This document shows, piece after piece, positions 59,384-64,000 of a stretch of DNA of 64,000 bases. The stretch is from Vogesella sp. LIG4 (GTDB lineage: Bacteria; Pseudomonadota; Gammaproteobacteria; Burkholderiales; Chromobacteriaceae). Numbering within the stretch: position 1 is the first letter of the stretch; each line of letters starts with the position of its first letter. Made by a program: the position numbers and the translations under genes. The stretch covers positions 1,061,115 to 1,125,114 of the forward strand of contig NZ_LT607802.1 of the NCBI RefSeq assembly GCF_900090205.1. The letters are read 5' to 3'. The notes under the pieces were generated by a model that saw only the letters and a list, made by a program, of their open reading frames with translations, searched no databases and was not told the origin of the DNA.

Positions 59384-59489
59384 CTCTAATCCCTTTGAAG
59401 GCAAAAAATTGCCAATCGATTATGCCAAACGCACGGCGATTTGCAATCGCAGGGTATTAAGTGTAATGACAGCCAGCACCGCTCAAACC

Positions 59490-60275
59490 TCAGGCCACCC
59501 GATTACGCCACCAGCGCCAGCGCAGTTTGAGGTCGTACCACAGCGGCCGCAGCCCCAGCCCGAACAGGAACAGCGCCAGCGGCACGCTGAAGCTGTAGCC
59601 CAGGTGCTTGAAGCCCAGCGCCCCCACCACGCCACCAACGAAGAAGCTGCCGAGGATCCACAGATAGATGTGGAGGCGGTCGCGGTTGGCCTTCACCAGC
59701 GGCACCTTGCCATCGCCGCCACGGTTGATATAGCTGGCCTTGGCCAGCTCGATACCGATGTCGGTGGCGATGCCGGTCATGTGGGTGGAACGCAGCAAGC
59801 CACCGGACAGCTTGGTAACGATGGTGTTGTGCATGCCCATGATGAAACACAGCAGCAGCACGATGGGCGGGGCAAAGAACTCCGGCGCGATGGCCAGCGC
59901 CGCGCCGGCCACACCGAACAGCAGCAGCAACAGCGACTCCTCCAGCAGCGACACGCCATAGCCGCTGCGCAGGCGCTGACGCCGCGCCCAGTTGATCAGC
60001 CAGGCGGCATGCGCGGCGCCGGCGATGAAGCTCACCAGCGAGGCCAATGCGGCCAACATGGCGCCGATATCGCCTAGCACCAGGTTGTCCGCCATCGACG
60101 ACACCACGCCGGATACATGCGAGGTATAACGCTGCACTGCCAGGAAGCCGCCGGCATTCAGTGCGCCGGCAATGAAGGCCATCGCCCCGCCCAGCAGCCA
60201 GGTCAGCGGCTCGCGGTACAGGCTGCGGGTGCGAACACCTTGGTCCAGCAGTCGGGTGAAGTGCTGTCTGCGCAT
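59490..60275 (-). CDS. DUF1275 (YoaK-type) membrane protein
   Basis: A 261-residue membrane protein with about six helices. LLGGAMAFIAGALNAGGFLAV, the HVSGVVSSMADNLVLGD block and LCFIMGMHNTIVTKLSGGLLRSTHMTGI are clear DUF1275 landmarks. Function is unknown; some members are proposed to be transporters. One 10-mer copy lies at 60048. Confidence 0.88.
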   Translation of the reverse strand: MRRQHFTRLLDQGVRTRSLYREPLTWLLGGAMAFIAGALNAGGFLAVQRYTSHVSGVVSSMADNLVLGDIGAMLAALASLVSFIAGAAHAAWLINWARRQRLRSGYGVSLLEESLLLLLFGVAGAALAIAPEFFAPPIVLLLCFIMGMHNTIVTKLSGGLLRSTHMTGIATDIGIELAKASYINRGGDGKVPLVKANRDRLHIYLWILGSFFVGGVVGALGFKHLGYSFSVPLALFLFGLGLRPLWYDLKLRWRWWRNRVA

Positions 60276-60320
60276 GGCATCAACAAAAAAGGCAGGCCAT
60301 CAGCGGCCTGCCTGTGAGAG

Positions 60321-61193
60321 TTAGTGACATTCCTGCAGCGGAATGCCCGACAACAAGCGCTGCTGCAAGGCTTTCAGGTGCGTCGCCGTCGCATCGTCCA
60401 GCGCCTTGAAGCTCAAGGTGGTCAGCTGCACTTTCTCGCCGCGTACATCGGCCACGCCCTTGTCGTAGCCGGCCGCCTTCAGGCGCCGCAACAGGTCGTC
60501 GGCCGCTGCCTGCTTGCCGAACAGCCCCAGCGACAGGTGATTATGGAATTCGCCATCGGTCTTCACGATATAGCTGTCGAAGCCCTTGCTGCGCAGCTCG
60601 GATACCAGGGTCTGCGTTTCTGCCTGGGTGGCCAGCGGCGGGTAGTGCACCCAGATGCGACCGGAGCCACGCAAGCCATCCGTCACGCTGGCGCTTGGCT
60701 GCGCCGCCAGCTTCAGTGCCGGCAAGCCACCCTGCACCCGTTCCAGTTGTTGCGGGTTCAGCGGGCCCCAGCTGCGGCACAGTTTGGCGCTGGCCACCGG
60801 CGCAGCCGCCTTGGCCTCCACCTTGGCTGGCAGCGGCTTGCTGTCTTTGGGCTCTGCCGCCTTGCTTGCCTCCGGCTTGGCCGCAGCCTTCTCCTGCGGT
60901 TTAGCTACCGCGGCAGCCACCGGCTGCGAGGCTGCCTTGGCCTGTGGGGCCTGCGGGGCCGGCAGCGCAGGCGTAAGGGCGGAGGCGATCGTCGCCAGTG
61001 GCGCCGAGGCATGCATGGCGGCAGGCTGCGGCGCGGAAGCCGCCTGCGGCAGCTTCCAGTCTGCCGGCAACAGCTTCAATTGCCCGGCGTTCACCTCGCG
61101 TGCGCTCAGGTCCAGCGCCGGTTTCTGTTTGATGACCGCATACAGGCCGGCAAAAATATTCAGTACTACCAGTGAGCCGATTAACCACTTCAT
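60321..61193 (-). CDS. SPOR domain-containing protein
   Basis: A 290-residue bitopic protein: a membrane helix near the N-terminus (about 3-20, WLIGSLVVLNIFAGLYAVI), an alanine/lysine/proline-rich linker (about 60-130), and a C-terminal SPOR-like domain (about 190-265, IWVHYPPLATQAETQTLVSE, GLFGKQAAADDLLRRL). SPOR domains bind denuded septal glycan strands. It is the last gene of rfaE2-birA-coaX-SPOR and overlaps coaX by four bases. Confidence 0.85.
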   Translation of the reverse strand: MKWLIGSLVVLNIFAGLYAVIKQKPALDLSAREVNAGQLKLLPADWKLPQAASAPQPAAMHASAPLATIASALTPALPAPQAPQAKAASQPVAAAVAKPQEKAAAKPEASKAAEPKDSKPLPAKVEAKAAAPVASAKLCRSWGPLNPQQLERVQGGLPALKLAAQPSASVTDGLRGSGRIWVHYPPLATQAETQTLVSELRSKGFDSYIVKTDGEFHNHLSLGLFGKQAAADDLLRRLKAAGYDKGVADVRGEKVQLTTLSFKALDDATATHLKALQQRLLSGIPLQECH

Positions 61194-61903
61194 GCGCTGT
61201 CTGCCACGCTTGCTAAGCCATAAAGCACCAGATTATCCACGATACGCGCCCCCGGCGGGAGTGCCGCCGCCAGCACGGCAGCATCGCCGCCGGTCAGCAT
61301 CAGCTGCGGCTGGCGCCCGGTATGCGCCGCAAGACGCCCCTGCATGCGCTGGATAGCACCGCACAGCGCATCGATGGCGCCGGAAGCCAGCGCGTCCTCG
61401 GTGCCCTGCGGGAAATCGCAGGCCAGCCCGGCCTGCCGGTCGAGCTGGGCGGTGTTCTGCGCCAGCGACTGCAGCATCAGCCGGTAGCCGGGCAGGATCA
61501 GCCCGCCCAGGTAATCGCCCTCTGCCGTCAGCGCCTCCACCGTCAGCGCGGTACCGGCACAGGCAATCACCAGGTCACCGGCCTGCAGCCGGCGGGCGCC
61601 CAGTACCGCCAGCCAGCGGTCGGCGCCCTGCTCGGCCACTTCACGGTAATGATTGCGCACCCCCAGCGCCTGCTGCTGCGAGCGCTGCCACTGCACCGGC
61701 AGCGGCGCAGCGGCGGTAATGGCGGCGCGGACATGCGCGTGCGCCACGTTGGCCGCATAAACCGCGTCCACAGCCAGGCCTTGCCAGTCCTGCGCCAGCC
61801 GCGCCAGTTCGTCGTGTGCCAGCGCCGTCACCGGCCCCAGCTCGCGGCCATCCCACAGCGCCCATTTCACCCGGCTGTTGCCGGCATCGATCAGCAGTTT
61901 CAT
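61190..61903 (-). CDS. coaX: type III pantothenate kinase
   Basis: A 237-residue CoaX with LLIDAGNSRVKWALW (phosphate loop), GADRWLAVLGAR and the CAGTALTVEAL motif of the ASKHA fold. It phosphorylates pantothenate, the first step to CoA. ATG 61903 overlaps the birA stop by four bases. The birA-coaX order is common in betaproteobacteria. One 10-mer copy lies at 61748. Confidence 0.94.
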   Translation of the reverse strand: MKLLIDAGNSRVKWALWDGRELGPVTALAHDELARLAQDWQGLAVDAVYAANVAHAHVRAAITAAAPLPVQWQRSQQQALGVRNHYREVAEQGADRWLAVLGARRLQAGDLVIACAGTALTVEALTAEGDYLGGLILPGYRLMLQSLAQNTAQLDRQAGLACDFPQGTEDALASGAIDALCGAIQRMQGRLAAHTGRQPQLMLTGGDAAVLAAALPPGARIVDNLVLYGLASVADSA

Positions 61904-62865
61904 GGCGCCGCACGCAGGCTGACTTCGCCGACATGGAACACCCGCGCGCCCTCGGCGGTTTCCACCTGCAGCGCGCCATGCGGGTCCACCCCCAGCGCCA
62001 CACCGGCCACCGGCTCGCCATGGCTGAAGCGCAGCAGCACCGGTTGCTGCAGATAGGCGGCCGACTGGGTCCACTCTGCATGGAAGGCGGCAAAGCCGTC
62101 GCGGTCGAAGCTGGCCAGCACCTCGGCCAGCTGGTTCAGCAGCTCGGCCAGCAGGGCGTTGCGGCCAACCTTGTAACCGGCATCGGCCAGGTTGGCCACC
62201 GGCTGGTCCACTTCACCCGGCGAGGCCATGTTCAGGCCGATGCCGATCACCACCGCGGCCGGCCCCAGGGCATCGCCGGACAATTCGATCAGGATGCCCG
62301 CCAGCTTGCGGCCATGCAGCAGCACATCGTTCGGCCACTTCAGCTGCACCGGCACGTCAAAGCTGCGCAGCGCACGCACCATGGCCACGCCCACCGCCAG
62401 CGACAGCCCGGCCAGGCCGCCTAGGCCGCGCTCGAAGCGCCACAGCACGGAAAAGGTCAACCCGGCGCCCAGCGGCATCTGCCAGCGCCGCCCCAGGCGG
62501 CCACGACCGGCGGTTTGCCGCTCTGCCGCCAGCACCAGGCCATGCGGCGCGCCTTGCGCCGCGCGCGTCATCAGCTGGGTGTTGGAGGAGTCGATTTCCT
62601 CCGCCAGCGCCAGCGTCCACACGTTGGCCGCAAGCTCGGTGAAGCCGGCGCGCACGCTGCCCACTTCCAGCAGCTCGAACGGCTGCGGCAGCCGGTAACC
62701 CTGGCCGCGCACGCTGAACACCGTCATGCCGAAATCGTTTTCCAGCTTGTGCACCGCCTGCCAGATCAGCGTGCGCGAGCAGCCCAGCACCTGCGCCATA
62801 TCCTCGCCGGAATGAAAGCGCCCGTCGGCCAACTGGCGCAACACGGAAAAAGCCAGCGCGCTCAT
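61900..62865 (-). CDS. birA: biotin--[acetyl-CoA-carboxylase] ligase BirA
   Basis: A 321-residue BirA. An N-terminal winged helix (about 1-60, [35 protein letters not shown]) is followed by the ligase domain with [11 protein letters not shown] and [20 protein letters not shown], and a small SH3-like C-terminal domain. It biotinylates AccB and may repress biotin genes. It overlaps rfaE2 and coaX by four bases each. Two 10-mer copies lie inside (62160, 62623). Confidence 0.95.
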   Translation of the reverse strand: MSALAFSVLRQLADGRFHSGEDMAQVLGCSRTLIWQAVHKLENDFGMTVFSVRGQGYRLPQPFELLEVGSVRAGFTELAANVWTLALAEEIDSSNTQLMTRAAQGAPHGLVLAAERQTAGRGRLGRRWQMPLGAGLTFSVLWRFERGLGGLAGLSLAVGVAMVRALRSFDVPVQLKWPNDVLLHGRKLAGILIELSGDALGPAAVVIGIGLNMASPGEVDQPVANLADAGYKVGRNALLAELLNQLAEVLASFDRDGFAAFHAEWTQSAAYLQQPVLLRFSHGEPVAGVALGVDPHGALQVETAEGARVFHVGEVSLRAAP

Positions 62866-63359
62866 TGGCCTTCCGCGGCGCGGATTTTCTTGATGGTGGC
62901 GGTAGTGGAGGTAGCGAACAGGAAGGGAATGGAGTGCACCTCGCCACCGCGCGCCAACGTTTCGGCGCTGCCGACGATCTTGTCCACCGGCCAGTCGCCG
63001 CCTTTTACCAGCACATCCGGCTGTACCTGCTCGATCAGTTCGGCCGGCGTATCGCTATCGAACCAGGTCACCAGGCTCACGCTTTCCAGCGCCGCCAGCA
63101 CCGCGGCGCGGTTCAGCTCGTTATTGATTGGCCTGTCCTCGCCTTTGCCCTGGCGCTTCACCGAGGCATCGGTATTCAGGCCCAGTACCAGACTGGCACC
63201 CAGTGCGCGAGCCTGGGCCAGGTAGGTCACATGCCCGCGGTGCAGGATATCGAAACAGCCATTGGTGAACACGATGGGGCGCGGCAATGCGGCCAACTTC
63301 TCCGCCAGCTGTTCCGGCGGACAGATCTTGTTTTCGAACGATGGAGTGGGATACGACAT
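62862..63359 (-). CDS. rfaE2: D-glycero-beta-D-manno-heptose 1-phosphate adenylyltransferase
   Basis: A 165-residue cytidylyltransferase-fold protein equal to the C-terminal domain of Hld[22 protein letters not shown] (HxGH) and the C-terminal [18 protein letters not shown]. It makes ADP-heptose for LPS inner core. The separate one-domain form implies a separate HldA kinase elsewhere. The frame is open to 63542, but [12 protein letters not shown] is the family-like start. It heads the ATGA-coupled operon. Confidence 0.93.
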   Translation of the reverse strand: MSYPTPSFENKICPPEQLAEKLAALPRPIVFTNGCFDILHRGHVTYLAQARALGASLVLGLNTDASVKRQGKGEDRPINNELNRAAVLAALESVSLVTWFDSDTPAELIEQVQPDVLVKGGDWPVDKIVGSAETLARGGEVHSIPFLFATSTTATIKKIRAAEGQ

Positions 63360-63460
63360 GACAGTGCTCTCGGCTTTAGCGGCACAGGGCCGGCATTGAT
63401 TCATCTGCCGCAGGATACCACCGACCCCGGGCGGCATCCCATACGCAAAGCTACGAAAGC

Positions 63461-63491
63461 AAAAAGCCCAGACCTGGGTCTGGGCTTTTTT
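63461..63491 (-). terminator. rRNA operon terminator
   Basis: Stem AGCCCAGAC (63465-63473) and GTCTGGGCT (63478-63486) with runs of A and T on the two sides. Read leftward, it follows the distal 5S gene and ends in TTTTT. Confidence 0.88.
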
Positions 63492-63498
63492 CAAGGGG

Positions 63499-63612
63499 CT
63501 CTGGCAATGTCCTACTTTCACACCGGCAATCGGCACTATCATCGGCGCTGAAGCGTTTCACGGTCCTGTTCGGAATGGGAAGGCGTGGTACCGCTTCGCT
63601 ATGGTCACCAGA
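63499..63612 (-). rRNA. rrf: 5S ribosomal RNA, distal copy
   Basis: On the minus strand the gene starts TCTGGTGACCATAGCG and contains the conserved CCACGCCTTCCCATTCCGAA and GCCGATGATAGTG, ending GTAGGACATTGCCAGAG. About 114 bases. It is the second 5S gene after 23S, separated from the first by about 75 bases with a hairpin. Confidence 0.95.
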
Positions 63613-63650
63613 AAAACTGGTCGTTTACCGGCAGTCGGCCAGGTAAACCA

Positions 63651-63676
63651 AAGCCCAGCTCGTCGGAGCTGGGCTT
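63651..63676 (-). terminator. hairpin between the two 5S genes
   Basis: Arms AAGCCCAGCT (63651-63660) and AGCTGGGCTT (63667-63676). Leftward tail is TGGTTTACC, a weak T-run. It looks like a partial terminator or an RNA-processing hairpin between the tandem 5S genes. Confidence 0.65.
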
Positions 63677-63687
63677 CTTGTGGGGGA

Positions 63688-63800
63688 GTCTGGCGGTGTC
63701 CTACTTTCACACGGGTATCCGCACTATCATCGGCGCTGAGGCGTTTCACGGTCCTGTTCGGAATGGGAAGGCGTGGGACCACCTCGCTATGGCCACCAGA
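63688..63800 (-). rRNA. rrf: 5S ribosomal RNA, proximal copy
   Basis: On the minus strand it begins TCTGGTGGCCATAGCGAGG, contains CCACGCCTTCCCATTCCGAA and GCCGATGATAGTG, and ends GTAGGACACCGCCAGACTC. About 113 bases. It differs from the distal copy at several positions, mostly near the ends and in GGGTATCC/GGCAATCG (helix III/V region). Confidence 0.95.
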
Positions 63801-63919
63801 CATAAACTGTCATCAAACTGTCGAAGCCTTACCAGGGAATTTCGTGTTTCCCCGGCCGGTAGAATCTTGTATCTCGCACACACCCTATTTGTTGTCACTT
63901 CGCTTCCGCAAAGCACCTC

Positions 63920-64000
63920 AAATGATAGAGTCAAGCCTCACGAGCAATTAGTATCGGTTAGCTTCACGCCTCACAGCGCTTCCACACCCGACCTATCAAC
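63920..64000 (-). rRNA. rrl: 23S ribosomal RNA, 3' end (partial)
   Basis: The minus strand reads GTTGATAGGTCGGGTGTGGA, then CTAACCGATACTAATTGC, CGTGAGGCTTGA, the classical 3' end of 23S rRNA. The gene continues beyond the window. The 3' boundary (about 63920-63930) is approximate. Confidence 0.93.

Overview
The window looks like a GC-rich betaproteobacterial chromosome, most likely order Neisseriales, family Chromobacteriaceae (Vogesella/Chromobacterium-like). The basis is inference: dnaA-dnaN-gyrB sit together with no recF between them, the divergent block is rpmH-rnpA-yidD-yidC-mnmE, E3 of pyruvate dehydrogenase carries a fused lipoyl domain, and the rfaE2-birA-coaX-SPOR and leuS-lptE-holA orders are of betaproteobacterial type. 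The window includes the probable origin region (dnaA/rpmH intergenic, about 12.53-12.92 kb) and ends inside an rRNA operon.

Layout: (1) 1-7.4 kb is an acquired, less GC-rich defence-type island: a truncated DNA-binding-type protein plus Doc toxin, an M15-peptidase-like protein, a type I restriction HsdR, and a very AT-rich overlapping pair of paralogous P-loop GTPases. (2) 7.4-15.3 kb is the replication/ribosome start region: gyrB, dnaN, dnaA leftward and rpmH, rnpA, yidD, yidC rightward. (3) 15.4-20 kb: mnmE, rmlBAC (no rmlD) and trxC. (4) 20-21.6 kb: a single AT-rich orphan gene, probably another insertion. (5) 21.6-28 kb: the leftward pyruvate dehydrogenase operon aceE-aceF-lpdA with repeat elements in both gaps. 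(6) 28.3-34 kb: bepA-like protease, then a divergent sulfur module (BigR/SqrR-like repressor plus SulP transporter leftward; persulfide dioxygenase rightward) and a DUF2804 protein. (7) 34-40.5 kb: 5-oxoprolinase pxpBCA, a GNAT enzyme, beta-carbonic anhydrase, nadD, rsfS, rlmH and a lytic transglycosylase. (8) 40.6-48.7 kb leftward: holA, lptE, leuS, TauE-type exporter, EVE protein, CigR-like protein, 5-FCL, 6S RNA, zapA and zapB. (9) 48.6-55.1 kb: cobalamin uptake and salvage (btuB with a cobalamin riboswitch, cobU, btuF leftward; cobT, cobC, cobS rightward). (10) 55.1-64 kb: speB, DUF898/M48 pair, an outer-membrane protein, DUF1275, the ATGA-coupled operon rfaE2-birA-coaX-SPOR, two tandem 5S genes and the 3' end of 23S.

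The most striking signal is not a gene. The 10-mer TGCGGCCAAC (reverse complement GTTGGCCGCA) occurs 51 times by my hand count, about 0.9 per kb after position 7,430, on both strands equally, inside genes and between them, and several times as inverted pairs that form perfect 20-bp palindromes or hairpins. Chance predicts well under one copy. It is absent from the defence island and from the orphan-gene insertion. The pattern closely resembles the DNA uptake sequences of Neisseriaceae, but the sequence is unrelated to the known dialects. I also see three families of small dispersed repeats: a ~135-bp family with duplicated flanks (3 copies), a ~135-bp MITE-like element with terminal inverted repeats (2 copies), and GTAGGGCGG-ended palindromic elements (3 copies).

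No tRNA gene, CRISPR array or complete insertion sequence was seen.
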